Assembly: GCA_963281155.1 (NCBI GenBank)
Contig: CAUJLY010000004.1
Span: 2,294,001-2,358,000 of the forward strand
Reading direction: 5' to 3'
DNA from: Rhabditophanes sp. KR3021
Taxonomy: Eukaryota; Nematoda; Chromadorea; Rhabditida; Alloionematidae
DNA: 64,000 nucleotides
The notes beneath the pieces are model-generated. The model worked only from the letters and a program-made list of their open reading frames with translations, was not told the origin of the DNA and did not search any database. This document shows, piece by piece, positions 11,659 to 22,937 of the stretch (the first letter of the stretch is position 1; each line of letters starts with the position of its first letter). A program made the translations under genes and the position numbers.

Positions 11659-13085
11659 TTAATTAACTTTCATTTTATCATTATCACTCTTTTCCCTACT
11701 TTCAATAATTAACTTTGAGCCAACAATTATGCTTATCATAACTATGTGAATATACCAGTACATTGCGTTCCACAAACGAGCTGTATCCGTCCAAGTCAAA
11801 AGTAAAAACCCACTAGCCATCAACTCGAAACTTCTTGTTCTAATGTTCAGCCAAATAAATTGAAACCATTTAGGTCTTTCTCCAGTTTGTTTGTCAATTG
11901 GAACAACTTTGTAAATCAAATCTTCAGCAGCGGTACATAAAGGAATTGTCATAAAAGATAAAAAGTAACCGATATGCAAACCATGCCAAAAAGCGGAAAT
12001 AAACATTGTGTAAGGCATTCTGATGCTTTTAGGACTTCTTTTATAAACAAATGTAGCAAGCCAATATTGAACTGATCTATTCCAAGCGCGCATCCCATTT
12101 CTGAAGCCAGTTGACATTTCTACATTTGGTATATCTAGATTTGATATGGTTACGGCGTCGTATTTGATATTTAATTTATTTTTGAGTTTATTGTAGGCTT
12201 CGATGTTTTGTGGTCCTCCAGAAGGTACGTTGTTGCAAGATGCGGGGTAAACGCCAATTCCGGATGTTATGCAAATACATTCTGCGATCATCCAAGCTGT
12301 GTAAATTCGTAATCTGAGGTAATAAAAGGCTATGCAAACCCAGAACATCAAGACAATAAAGTTCGTGGATGATACAGCTTCTGACCTAAGGAATTCGAGT
12401 GGAGCAAGTCCATAAACGATTAATAACGATGGCAAAGACCACGAAATTGTTAAAACTCTTTCACTGATAAATTCGGTAATATCTACATCATAAATTGCGG
12501 TTGATTCCAAGGTATCTGAATAAATTTGATAAGTATAATAAGGTCCTACAAATATTTAATCAATGACTGCTTAATCACATAAAACTAACCCGTAAACAAG
12601 CCAATAAAATTATACAAATAATTGAAAGCTTCCAAAGTGTTCGGAACTTTTACAAATCTAGTCTTTTCGTTTGTGTTTCCCCCATTTTGTATTGAATCTT
12701 CAATTTCATAAGACAATCCAACCACTCTCAGAGTTAAAATCAATTGAACGACATTAATTAAAAACTCCAATGGTGTAAAACCAGCATGATGGATAACTCT
12801 TAACAAAGCTAAATACGCAAAGCTAGAAACAAATGATACTTTGCCCAAATTAGGTGTCTCCAACTTGTATAAAACCAAGTGAAAGCCTACCAAAATAAGT
12901 GAATACCATGTAGAGGAGCCCAATAAAAACAAACACATTAATAAGCCTATAACTCCATCCGCACTTTTTCGATATTCCATCCATTTTTTGTGTCTAAAGA
13001 CATAAGCTATTGCAAATGAAAATATTAATATAGCTAGATATATGACATCATTTTTGATCCTATAGAGTAGAGAGACCAATGACAT
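11659..13085 (-). CDS. MBOAT7: lysophospholipid acyltransferase, MBOAT7-like
   Basis: Two exons, 13085-12590 and 12545-11659, with a 44-nt intron, give about 460 residues (human MBOAT7 is 472). Many hydrophobic segments run along its length. The splice joins NYLYNFIGLFTG to PYYTYQIY, matching the family's conserved GLFTGP-type segment. The C-terminal half has the RAWNRSVQYWL motif and the catalytic-type histidine in SAFWHGLHIGYFL. MBOAT7 (LPIAT1) transfers arachidonoyl-CoA to lysophosphatidylinositol in the endoplasmic reticulum; C. elegans mboa-7 is the counterpart. The gene is convergent with the Ada2-like gene, with only about 190 bp between stops. Another MBOAT subfamily is possible but the length and motifs favour MBOAT7. 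Confidence 0.85.
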
Positions 13086-13399
13086 CGTTGATATATACTT
13101 ATTATAACTTATTTATTATAGATACTTTAACTGATGCATTTCTGAATGACTTTATACCAACCATTTTTAGGAAGTCGTTACATGGTAAGACGGCTGGAGA
13201 TTCGAATATACATCATTTAAATTTGTTTACCATCAATCAACCTTTATATAAAAAATGTGTGTAGTGTGTTTATTTCAATCACAATTCGTCTCTTGTTGCC
13301 ATGGATATGTAGCAAAGGCATTAAGTATATATTTTATAAAACAAAATAGATATTGAGTCAAAAAGAATGAACAAGCATTTATTCATATTCAATTCATAC
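13086..13399. other. intergenic spacer
   Basis: AT-rich s between the MBOAT7-like start and the 3' end of the transthyretin-like gene. It should hold the MBOAT7 promoter and the downstream gene's 3' UTR. Nothing else is recognised. Confidence 0.45.
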
Positions 13400-13870
13400 T
13401 TAATTGATGCAAGATCTTTCTTCATCGGGGAATTGTATTTGCATATTTATTGTTCCTAAGTCAAACCATTTACTAACCAAGTCAGTTTTAGTTACGTATT
13501 TATTAGGAACTCCGAAGTAAACTTTTCTTTGGCATGGCTTTCCATCTGAACAATCGTGATAAGCCTTGAGAACAATATTTGGCAAGATCGAATTAGTTAC
13601 TCTTCCGGTAACTTCGAAATTTCCTTTTGCATCCGTACTAACACTTGCTAGCTGTTGATCAGACCCTAAAAATTATTTAAATGTGATAATAAATTTACGC
13701 TTACCAATTTTATGCTTGTTCCATAGCTTAATTTTAGTATTAGCTAATGCACTTGTTCCACACATTAGCCGACCACGGACGCCAACCGTTTGTTCTGCAT
13801 TAATACAATCAAAAAGCAAAGCTTGTACAAGCAAAATAGTAAGAATAACATTAATCGATTTAGATTTCAT
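13400..13870 (-). CDS. transthyretin-like (TTR-52/TTL family) secreted protein
   Basis: Two exons, 13870-13705 and 13665-13400, with a 39-nt intron, give about 143 residues, the usual size for this nematode family. A signal peptide of about 25 residues (ending near DCINA) is followed by the typical VGVRGRLMCGTSALAN segment, a KIKLW strand, then VSTDAKGNFEVTG at the splice-adjacent region, and the paired cysteines in HDCSDGKPCQRKV. All four conserved cysteines and the GNFEV...G motif are present. These proteins are secreted and form a large nematode-enriched family; one member bridges apoptotic cells to engulfment receptors, but most have unknown roles. It is among the strongest hints that this is a nematode. 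Confidence 0.88.
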
Positions 13871-14332
13871 TGTCGTAAGCGTTTTATTTTTGAAAGAATG
13901 AATTTTGAGTTGTTCCTCGTTTGTATTTATTTATTATACAAACACTCCTTTTCTATGATTCATTGTCGTCCTTTATCACTTAACCTTGACGCATTGAAAT
14001 ATGCACGCTTGTTTGCATACTAAAGATTGAAAAACATTTGCATGAAAACAAATGATCTTTTTGAAGAATATTATTTACGCTAAATAGGTAAACATCATTA
14101 AGGTCATAATAAATATGTTTCATCATAGAAGCAGTAGTTTGTACTAATCAACTTAGCACTGACTACAGAACAAATTTGTTTAAAGATGTCAAAACGAAAG
14201 TACATAATTTACAAGTAGATAAGAACTCACAGAGTGATCTGATTTTTCAAGGAAACTTTGCGTTTATTATCTGAATTTTAATAGTAGCGTGATCGCAATT
14301 TTATAAATTTATTGTCATTTATAGGTTTAACA
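13871..14332. other. intergenic, divergent promoter region
   Basis: Lies between divergent starts of the transthyretin-like gene and the SLC35F-type gene. An acceptor-like TTTATAG ends at 14324, nine bases from the SLC35F start. No coding or repeat structure is seen. Confidence 0.45.
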
Positions 14333-15517
14333 ATGGTTAAATCTATTAGTGGTGGTTTTAATACGGTGCAAAGTGAGGATTATGACACGGATGAAGCTGT
14401 TGTTGAAAGCCAGGTTACTGAAGAAACTCCTTTGAAATTTCAAAATAAATCTGCTTTAATCCGAAAGGTAAGTTTTTAATCAAATTGGATTAAATAAGTA
14501 ACTTAATTTTAGATGATTCTCTCATTCGTAATTATTCTATCAGTAGCATTTGCTTGGACGGGAGCAATTCAATTCTCCAAGACAGCTTTAGTGATTGATA
14601 CAAAACACTTCTATGCGCCTTTTTGTATGTCCTGGTTCAGTACAAATTTTATGTTGTTATGCTATCCTGTATATATGTTGTATATAATCATAAGCAAAGG
14701 TCTGAACAATGAAACAGTTTCCAAGTATCACGAAGAAGCCAGACAAGTTTACGGTGAAAAGTTTTTTTCTTACAAAAATTATTTCCTAAAAACAGCTTTA
14801 TTTTTGTTCTTATGGGTCGGGGCAAATTATTCTTATACTCAAGCCTTGGTTCACATAGCAGCTTCCGTTGCTACCTCGATTTCGTCTGCTAATACAGCAA
14901 TGGTTTGCATCTTGGCTTGGTTTTTTTTGAAAGACAAATTTAATTTATATCAAGTTACTTCAATTGGATGTGCTATTGCCGGAGTTATTGTGATTTCACA
15001 GGACAAAAGTGCAATGAAACAGGATAATCATACAGTTGGAATTATATTAGCAATTGTCTCGGCATGTTTCTCAGCTACTTACAAAGTTTTATTCAAAAGA
15101 ATCATTGGAAATGCTACTTTAGGGCAAGTTTCAATGTTTATGACTGGATTAGGAGTAATGAATTTGTGTATCAATATCATCCCAGCCTCGATTTTATTGT
15201 ATACTGGGCAAGAAATTATTGATACAGATTATGTTCCTTGGGGGCCAATAGCTGGATCGTCTTTGTTAAATTTGACATTTAATTTCCTGGTTAATTTCGG
15301 AATTGCTCTTTTACATCCCTTAGTCATATCAATTGGAATGTTGTTAGGAATTCCCTTAAATGCTGTTGCAGATATTCTCTTCAGAAACATTCAAATTACC
15401 AACGATTTTATCATCGGAGGTTCTTTAATTTTCTTGTCATTTACTTTAATTGTATTACCATTTGATTTGTTCATTAAGAAGCATTTCAAATGCAAGGTAT
15501 TTAGATCAAAAGCTTAA
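14333..15517 (+). CDS. SLC35F3/F4-like membrane carrier
   Basis: Two exons, 14333-14467 and 14513-15517, with a 45-nt intron, give about 379 residues. Exon 1 encodes a hydrophilic cytosolic N-terminus; exon 2 encodes about ten transmembrane segments of the drug/metabolite transporter fold. Segments such as YAPFCMSWFSTNF, a VSACFSATYKVLFKR stretch and NLTFNFLVNFGIALLHP match human SLC35F3/F4 in order and spacing. SLC35F3 has been linked to thiamine uptake; the substrate here is unknown. An acceptor TTTATAG lies nine bases before the ATG, probably for trans-splicing. Subfamily assignment is good; substrate is not claimed. Confidence 0.85.
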
Positions 15518-15546
15518 TAAATTATATTGTTTACCACAAAATATGT

Positions 15547-15697
15547 TATTCAACAGATGAGATTACATTGTTTATAAAAACCTTTTCGTCGAAAGATGAA
15601 ATTACATTGCTTATAAATAAACATTTTATTCAAGAGAACAAATTACATTGTTTCTAAAAAACATTTTATTCAGTAGATTGACATTTTGCATCAAAAA
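15547..15697. repeat. degenerate tandem repeat, about 40-bp unit
   Basis: About three and a half imperfect copies of a unit built around TTATTCAAnAGATnAnATTACATTG followed by an A-rich tail, just after the SLC35F-type stop. It probably lies in or just past the 3' UTR. Confidence 0.65.
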
Positions 15698-15781
15698 CCC
15701 TTTATTTATAAAAGGACAAGATCCTTAATTAAAACAATAATAAAACAAATAAATGTAATAACAAATAAGACAACAAACCAA

Positions 15782-17050
15782 TTACAATACAAAAGTTCTA
15801 CGGTTAGGCTCCATTTGGTGACGCTTCAATACCCATTCATACTCCCCTTGAATGGTATCGTAAGTTCCCTTCTGTAACCACTTCAGGCGAAGTGTAAACC
15901 TTGGTCCTAATTCTTGCAATGCAGCTCTGGTATTATCTTTCTTCAATTCGTAACGATGATGTCTAAAGAAGATGTAATCACGCTGATTGTGGAATGTTAC
16001 AACTCTTCGCCCCTTGAATTCAGGATCTTGTGGAAAGATTGCAGCAAACATACGACCGACTGTAAAGCCGAGTCTAGTGTCAAAGTTATTTAGAATCAGT
16101 TCAGGGTAATGGTCTGTTTTTTCTCCAAGATTCTTGATTTTCTTGGACGGTTCCATTGTGTTAATCTTGAAATAGGCAGTTGGTCCATCTGGTAAATGGC
16201 AGAACAAAAGTCCTTTAGGCTTTTTACGATCTTCTAAAAAAGATTATTAAATGTTAAAAACAAATTTGTTATGTTTAAAAATTTAAGGTGAAAAGATGCT
16301 TACACCAGTTTTTTGGTTAGTATCATTTTGCTTCAAATTTGTCTATAGCATATCTTAAAGATGTTTTGTAAATTTTCAATAATTGAGAGGAAACATGGAG
16401 TACATTGGCTGAGTACTTTGTTAGCCAAGTTAGGAAAATGGATCATGGTAAATCCACAATCGAGGAAGTCTACAAGCTATCACATGCAATTGTTCAGTTA
16501 ATTTCGCAACTTTTGATAGAGAAGGAGTTTTTGGTGGAAGCTGTTATTTGCAATTATATTTAACTACATTTTCTATGTTTTTATATTGCCAAAAACTTGC
16601 CTTGGATGATAATCAAATCAGTAAACTCTTTCTCAATTGCCTGCTCAACAATTTTCTTAATTGGAACTAACTTTCTACTGTGAACTTCTACATTTGGTAT
16701 CACTTCTGCCAACTCACGCATCAACTCAAAAGAAGCAGATTTAGCATGAAGGGAGGTAGTCATCAAAATTTTTGGAGTTGTTTCGCGATTGAAATAAGAT
16801 GAAAACTCATCGTTAGCTTGATCGTGCATTACTTCTTCATCCTCGAGGTCAATCATCGTCTCACACTTGTCACGAGTGTTCTCGATCGTCCGAGTATGGG
16901 GATTTTCGCATTTTATTCCAGCTTCTCTAAAAAATTTACATTATATTAAAGCTAATAATTTTAAAACTTACTTCTTCTCCCGCTTAGCCTTAAATTTAGC
17001 CTTAATTTCGGCTTGATTTTTCTTTTTTTACCTATGTCTCCTTTTGGCAT
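15782..17050 (-). CDS. RPF1: ribosome production factor 1 (Brix domain)
   Basis: Three exons: 17050-16972, 16926-16601 and 16233-15782. Exon 1 starts MPKGD and leads into a Lys-rich helix, but the frame breaks at a T7 run on the plus strand (17023-17029): one more A on the coding strand restores the frame. Exon 2 carries the start of the Brix domain (TPKILMTTS, then EFTDLIIIQ); exon 3 has the hallmark HLPDGPTAYF, LGFTVGRMFAA, RVVTFHNQRDYIFFRHHRY and LGPRFTLRL. RPF1 acts in 27S pre-rRNA processing and 60S assembly in the nucleolus. Intron 2 (16600-16234) appears to use a GC donor (GCAAGT). The start region is uncertain because of the frame break; the identity is firm. Confidence 0.9.
16387..16563 (+). 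other. antisense coding-like frame inside RPF1 intron 2
   Basis: A 58-codon frame without ATG, opposite in strand to RPF1 and inside its 367-nt intron, with a polar and aliphatic composition unlike random AT-rich sequence (for example STIEEVYKLSHAIVQLIS). It is bounded by TGA and TAA. I do not recognise it; it may be a gene relic. Confidence 0.3.
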
Positions 17051-18237
17051 TTTGAATTAGATTAGATACTTTCTTTAACAAATTGAAAATATTTTGTAAA
17101 TTGAAAATGATGGTGGGTTGACAAAGATCTCTCGGAACGAAATTGGATCAAAGTTACCTTGAAAAAATGAAATGTATTGCTAGTTGCTTTTATGCTGGAT
17201 AAATTTTTTAATAATCATACTCAAATTTGCGGCTAAACAAATAAAAATTTATCGTCAACTTATCTCAAGTCAGAAGTTGATTGCCAATCATAATTTTAGT
17301 ACTTTTGCAACTTTAAAATGGAATTGGGACATTTTTTGTTTTCGTATTCGGACAATGACTTTTAATGTTACGGCCACGTAAAGTTGTTGTTGTAGTAACT
17401 TAATATGTCATGACGTTGTCAGATACGTAAATTTACTTACTATTATTTCCGAAATTATACATAACTCAGGGGTATGGTCGATAGTATAGCTAATATTGTG
17501 GGATCACAAAAGATAAAATCATTATGTTGTTTGTAATGAATATAAACAGTCAAAATAAGTAGTAATGAATATGATCTTCAATATTTTAACAATAAATTAA
17601 GAATCAGACTTGCACTTGTAAATCAAATTCAAATCAACTTATGCCACTAGTTACCGAAGTTATGAAGGACAGTTGCGAGAGTTTCCAGGTTCAAACATTC
17701 TTAATAATTTGAATCTAATTGAGAATCATCATTTTGTGTGCAATTTTTCTAAATTGCCAAGTAATAAACAACAATTCTACAATGAAAACGGTAATAAACT
17801 TTTTGTGTGTAATTAAATTAAGCAATCTATTTGGATTAATAATGTAAATATGAAAATACTAAATAATTTGGAAAAAGCTAAATGTTTTTCATGCCTTAAT
17901 CATATCTGCTTTTTTTAAATTAATTGAAAGAATTTAAATAAGCCGCCACACATGTGTAGGCTTTTACTTTTAAAATCTGTATGGTAATTAGATGCAGAAT
18001 AAGATAATCTTTATAATGGGCATGCTATGAATCTATTAGTGCGGTAATATCTATAATTTTAGTTCACCACCGAGTTTGTTTAGCAAAGACACTTTTCGGC
18101 ACGTAATTTAAAAAGAATTGAAAAATTGAGTGTTTATTCGCACTACTAATTTAAAAATAATTGAATCGAGTGAAGAAGGTTAGATTGCAAATACCAATGA
18201 TTGTTGATGAGTTTTAAATATGGATTTAAGTTATTGT
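17051..18237. other. gene-poor spacer with one coding-like frame
   Basis: Between RPF1 and the bestrophin 3' end. A plus-strand frame at 17622-17816 (65 codons, no ATG) reads with coding-like composition, including GQLREFPGSN and NFSKLPSNKQQFYNENGN, and could be an unassigned exon or relic. Nothing else is recognised. Confidence 0.35.
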
Positions 18238-20812
18238 TTAGGCTTCAGATTCTTTTCCGGGGAGACTATCAACATCCTCAACTGAATCTACTTCATTGAT
18301 AACCTCTAAATTTGAGATACTTGATTTTCTAGATGTGATATAAGAAGTCCGATTATGTAGTGTCGATTCATCAAACGCTTTAAATAAACTATTTGCAGTG
18401 GGTCTTTTGGAGGAAGTTGGAGGAGCAGTAAGTGTTTTTTGATGATCATCAAAGTCTAACATTAATCCACTTTCTTCTTCGTAATCGGAGTGTGGAGATG
18501 TTTGTTCACCACCGATTCTTATGCGAGGTATATCAAATGAATTGTTTGAAGTTAGGAGAATAGGCGCGTCACTTCGTGATGGAGTTTGGCCGTTTAATCC
18601 AACGACGTTCAACATAGATCCTTTAACATTTGAGAATGCATTGGCTAAAGAAGATGCCGTCCTTGAAATTTTTCTCAAATAGTTCTGCTCTTCTTCTCTA
18701 TTCTTTTCAAAGCCAACATTCAAATAAGATTCCTTTCGATAAGAGGATACAGAAGACATATTGTCATCTTCGGGATGGGTTGGCCATAATTTGTCCGTTT
18801 CAGGGATAACCATATTCATGACGGATCCGTGGAACGGTTCGCTTTTGTATTGCAGAGCACCAACGGGATATTTGTCCAAATCAGGTTCTGGTTCTTCGTC
18901 CTCCACTCTTTCATTTTCTTCCTCAGGAATGATTCCATACATTTCACCAACAATTAGATAACTGTTTTGGCAGGTTTCGTCGATGATCTGATTAATATCA
19001 AAATCGTCATCATCGTCTCCCAGTGGACAGACGAGAGTTTGAGCTACTTTAAGCCATCCAAAATAAATGACGAAATATAAAATAGTGTAAATTGGGAAAT
19101 ACTTATCAATTGGTGTAATAATGATCTCATGTGTTCCGTAATTATCACTTTCCAAATGTTGCCGTCCGATCAAGGTGACAGCGAAAAAAAAGTAGACTGC
19201 GATTGTGACAATTTGTAAGTAACTAAAACGATTAATCAGTATCAGAAAAATTGATATCTTAAGTCATTATAAATTGTGCTTCTTAAAGTGAATGGTTACA
19301 TTCTAAATGTCAAGGATTAATTTGTGTATCAACAACCGCTAATCAGTATTTTTTTTGTTGACTACCACATTAACGACATCAATGTTTAGACGTTCTTAAT
19401 GTTCACAACATCATTGTTTAGACGTCTTAATATTCATAACATCGTTGTTTAGACTAAAATTGTTATCCCAGTTTAGACAACAATATCATAATAAGTGTGT
19501 ATGCAGCACGTTTTATATTTTGATAGCAAATTACCTAAGTGGCAGATTAATCCAATCGTAATTGAAGGTGGATTGCAACTTTTGTCTGAAATTATGGACT
19601 GCGTCGAGAATTGCTTTTTCATGAATTGGTTGTTTGACTATTCCCTCGGCAGTTATTTTGGACAATTTTTGTACAAACCAATTTAAGGGGATCCATCTTT
19701 TATGATAAATACTGTTGGTCCTTTCAATTATGTCACCTTCTAGGGCTGTCATAAATTGAGCGTCGATGAGGTGCTGCTGGGTAGGAAAGCGAGACTTGAT
19801 TTTTGTAGCACAACTCTTAAGAATTATAATTAATTTTTTATTGAGATACCCACTTACTTGGAATGTCAAGACCATTGATAAGACTGCCCATCGAATCAAC
19901 GTCTTCCTGTGTTTGACGATTTCTGGCGTGTTGCCCGGTACATAGCTTGAAATCCAAAGCGCGATTTCCTCGACCTTTGGAATGATTACAAAACGTTCCC
20001 ACCATCTGTGGTATAAGATGGTCGTGAAAAAGCCGAGAGCAAACGTAATTGAAGTTACGAGGGATGGACCAAAACGGCAGTATTTGACTAGTTGCTCAAA
20101 CAATCTGAAAATAGATACCTTTTAATCAGATGTGCATGGTTGCTTTTTCTATATTTTTATGCACTTATTAAAGCGTCCTATCTAAATCAAAAAGAAACTT
20201 CCGATCACGCCACTACTAATGCTCTGTCATTCTTATATAATTATTAGACAACACTGCATCATACTACTCGTCGTTTGTTTAGGCTTGTCGTGTTGGTCTT
20301 GATTAGAATTTATTCATTGGCAAATCACCACAGAAACCACTAACATAATAATATAATGCAATAATATATGTGACTATTAATTTGATTTCTACTTTTCAAT
20401 ATGTCTATTATGTCCTTAATATGCGCTAATTTATTCTAGTCTATGTCATTAGGCGTAATACTGAAAGTGAGTCATTCCACACAAAACTGATTCATAATGC
20501 TTTGAGATGCTTTGGAATGTCGAAAAGAAGAGTTAAAATATTTTTTATGTTTAAAGCAATAAACATTTTTAATAAATAAGATATTTGTTTTATAATAGAT
20601 TATTGGTGTTATTTAAGATGTTTCTATACTTACCTTTGTTCAGAAGACGATAGAGCATACGCATATATTATGACTAAAAGATAGTGTAATATCAAGTATA
20701 CAATAAGGTCAACTACTAGCAATCGATAGACGGATCCTTTCCAGAGGAACAGTAGCTTCATAAAAGCCCAATTGTTAGCCGTTCTAACGTGGATGGCGTA
20801 GTTAATAGTCAT
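18238..20812 (-). CDS. bestrophin anion channel
   Basis: Four exons: 20812-20634, 20104-19858, 19815-19535 and 19222-18238, giving about 563 residues. The start MTINYAIHV matches the usual bestrophin MTVxY start. The transmembrane and pore region has LLFLWKGSVYRLL, YHRWWERF, TLIRWAVLSM, RFPTQQHLIDAQFM, then the TM segment before IGRQH, FGWLKVAQTL and the Ca2+-clasp type acidic run GDDDDDFDIN. A long variable C-terminus of about 240 residues follows, rich in Ser and acid. Bestrophins are pentameric Ca2+-gated chloride/bicarbonate channels of plasma or intracellular membranes; nematodes have many paralogues. Intron 2 is 42 nt, divisible by three and stop-free, so it reads through as false coding sequence. 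An acceptor-like site at 20831-20830 suggests trans-splicing. Confidence 0.9.
19371..19470. repeat. short tandem repeat in bestrophin intron 3
   Basis: About three imperfect copies of a roughly 35-bp unit containing ACATCATTGTTTAGACGTCTTA, inside the 312-nt intron 19534-19223. Confidence 0.6.
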
Positions 20813-21233
20813 TTGATTAGTAAGGTCTTCTACCAAAATAGATGTTATGAAATATTAACTGTATTGACTCACCCTATAATCAAATTTTAGTTATTATTTC
20901 TTTATTTTATACAATCCTCATCATAGGAGACACGATATGTAATACGCACTTACTTTAAATTTAGATGATTTTCTAGCACCCAAACAAATATTTCAAATTA
21001 ATTCTAACCCAAATGTTATAAATGGTATTATGTATGTTATCACCAGTTATTGATACCTTTTTAACATTGGCCTATGTTTATTTATGTATTACTAAACATT
21101 TAGTCGTTGTCAGCGACTTCTTAAAAGTGAATAAAATGCGTGTTACGTCAATTTTGTAAAGATTGATCCTATAGTCAATCAAAGACACATTATTAAATGC
21201 AAAATATACCAATTTACAATATTTTAGACAAAA
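20813..21233. other. divergent promoter region
   Basis: Lies between the divergent bestrophin and cytidylyltransferase starts. It contains an acceptor ATTTTAG at 21221-21227, six bases before the cytidylyltransferase ATG. No other structure is seen. Confidence 0.45.
21221..21227 (+). promoter_or_regulatory. probable trans-splice acceptor of cytidylyltransferase gene
   Basis: ATTTTAG directly precedes ACAAAA and the start codon in a single-exon gene, so there is no cis exon for it to serve. This fits spliced-leader addition. Confidence 0.45.
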
Positions 21234-22298
21234 ATGGCCGCAGCAACAAGGTCTCAACGTAAAAGGGCCTACACTGATGCAGACCGTTTGAATGTATCGG
21301 ACGATGGTGAAAACGATGGAAACCTGAATTCTGAGTTGTCTGATGAGGAAGTGGGTAGAAAGGCAAAGCAACCAGCAACTGGGTCCGGAATCAGTCTAAC
21401 TCCTATTAGTGATTACGCCAGATCTTTAACAGGTGGCGATGGGAGAGTAGGCAGTTTGCCACTTGCCCTTAACCATCCAGCTCCATTCAGTGACGAGTCA
21501 GATGCAGTTGCTGAACGCCAAAGGATTGATTACACAAAAAAGATTACCCTCGAAATGGCAAAAAACAATACGGCAGGAAGGCCTGTTCGAGTGTTTGCTG
21601 ACGGAATCTACGATCTTTTCCACCATGGACATGCCAATCAACTAAGACAATGCAAGAATGCTTTTCCGAACGTGTACTTGATTGTTGGAGTCTGCGGGGA
21701 TGCCTCGACTCATAAACTTAAGGGAAGAACAGTGACTAGCGAGGATGAGAGGTACGAAGCGGTGAGACATTGCAGATATGTCGATGAAATTTACAGAGAC
21801 AGTCCTTGGTATGTAACAGTTGACTTTTTGCGGGAACTTAAGGTGGACTTCATTGCTCATGACGCCATTCCATATGTTGCACCAGGAGAAGAAGATTTGT
21901 ACGAGAAGTTTAGGAGAGAGGAGATGTTCATTGAGACCCAGAGGACTGAAGGAGTCAGTACTTCAGATGTCGTTTGCCGTATCATTCGCGACTACGACAA
22001 ATACGTAAGAAGAAATTTGCAGAGGGGGTACAGTGCCAAGGAATTAAATGTAGGTTTTGTGGCTGCCACGAAGTACCAACTACAAAATTCAGTCGACAGT
22101 CTTAAGCAAAAGTCAGTTGAGGTATTGAACAACTGGAAGAATCGTAAGGATGACTTTATTAAAGATTTTATTGGTAAATTTAATCCAGACGGGGGATTAC
22201 ACTCAATCAGTAAGTCTCTTCGGGATCTAGTTTCAAGATCGCCATCTCCAGCTTTAGAAGAAGAATGCGAAAGCACCCATTCAAATGATTCTCTCTAA
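21234..22298 (+). CDS. PCYT1: choline-phosphate cytidylyltransferase
   Basis: A single exon of 354 residues. A disordered N-terminus (about 1-90) is followed by the catalytic domain with the signature HHGH (HxGH) in [20 protein letters not shown], the HCRYVDE segment, AHDAIPY and the second signature RTEGVSTSD. The [17 protein letters not shown] linker leads into an amphipathic membrane-binding helix (about 280-320) and a short C-terminal Ser/Pro tail (RSPSPA). The enzyme makes CDP-choline from CTP and phosphocholine, the rate-limiting step of the Kennedy pathway; it is activated by binding to lipid-poor membranes. AATAAA at 22459-22464 is the likely polyadenylation signal. Confidence 0.96.
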   Translation: MAAATRSQRKRAYTDADRLNVSDDGENDGNLNSELSDEEVGRKAKQPATGSGISLTPISDYARSLTGGDGRVGSLPLALNHPAPFSDESDAVAERQRIDYTKKITLEMAKNNTAGRPVRVFADGIYDLFHHGHANQLRQCKNAFPNVYLIVGVCGDASTHKLKGRTVTSEDERYEAVRHCRYVDEIYRDSPWYVTVDFLRELKVDFIAHDAIPYVAPGEEDLYEKFRREEMFIETQRTEGVSTSDVVCRIIRDYDKYVRRNLQRGYSAKELNVGFVAATKYQLQNSVDSLKQKSVEVLNNWKNRKDDFIKDFIGKFNPDGGLHSISKSLRDLVSRSPSPALEEECESTHSNDSL

Positions 22299-22713
22299 TA
22301 CATTGTACACACACTGAAGGTATTATAATATTTTATCTAATAATCACTTATGGATTATCTTCTTAAAATGGTTATTCATTTAATGCCCTTGCATTTTAAC
22401 GATATGTATTTGATTAAGTATATTTTGAGTGCCTTTGTATCTTAATAATCTTTTACAAAATAAAGTATTTTTTACTCCACAATTTATTTTTTAATTTATT
22501 TATTCTAATATAAGTACACATATTTGATTTATTATTTCATTAAAATGTAAACATTTTCTAATTAAAAGAACAATTTATTCAAAGAACATAATAAATATAG
22601 ATGATGATTATATACATTATTGCATAACTATTGAAAACAACCAATCACGTGTTGTTGAATTCCTCTAAAGCTTTAATATACAACTTGTTGCTGTAATAAT
22701 AGCACTTCCGGAC
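22299..22713. other. intergenic spacer
   Basis: Very AT-rich; holds the cytidylyltransferase polyadenylation signal at 22459-22464. Nothing else is recognised. Confidence 0.45.
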
Positions 22714-22937
22714 TTAGTCAATGTCCTTTTCAAATACACTTTTAAGTCCAACCACATTTGTTCTCATGATAAAAATTGTTAAAACATCGCGCAATGCAAT
22801 ATCAGCTTCCGTCTTTCCATTTAAAATCAAGGTCAGTGTACATTTTGGCTTGCACAGTGATGTTATCTTTACGTCATCATTCCCCTCCCAAATGGAGTCT
22901 TTTTTGGCATTAGAAGCAAATGGCCATTGACGGCCAT
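22714..22937 (-). other. unassigned coding-like exon or relic
   Basis: A minus-strand frame of about 74 codons ends at TAA 22716-22714 and has an AG acceptor at 22939-22938. Its composition is coding-like (KDSIWEGNDDVKITSL, then ILNGKTEADIALRD). A second minus-strand frame upstream (about 23180-22990) could be an earlier exon, but the phases do not join with the splice sites I can see. I do not recognise a family; a weak resemblance to the E..A...E part of the intronic GIY-YIG copies is only an impression. It may be a pseudogene. Confidence 0.35.

Noticed and set aside
17690..17700. GGTTCAAAC resembling a tRNA B box
   Set aside because: No A box upstream at a suitable distance; lies within a coding-like frame.
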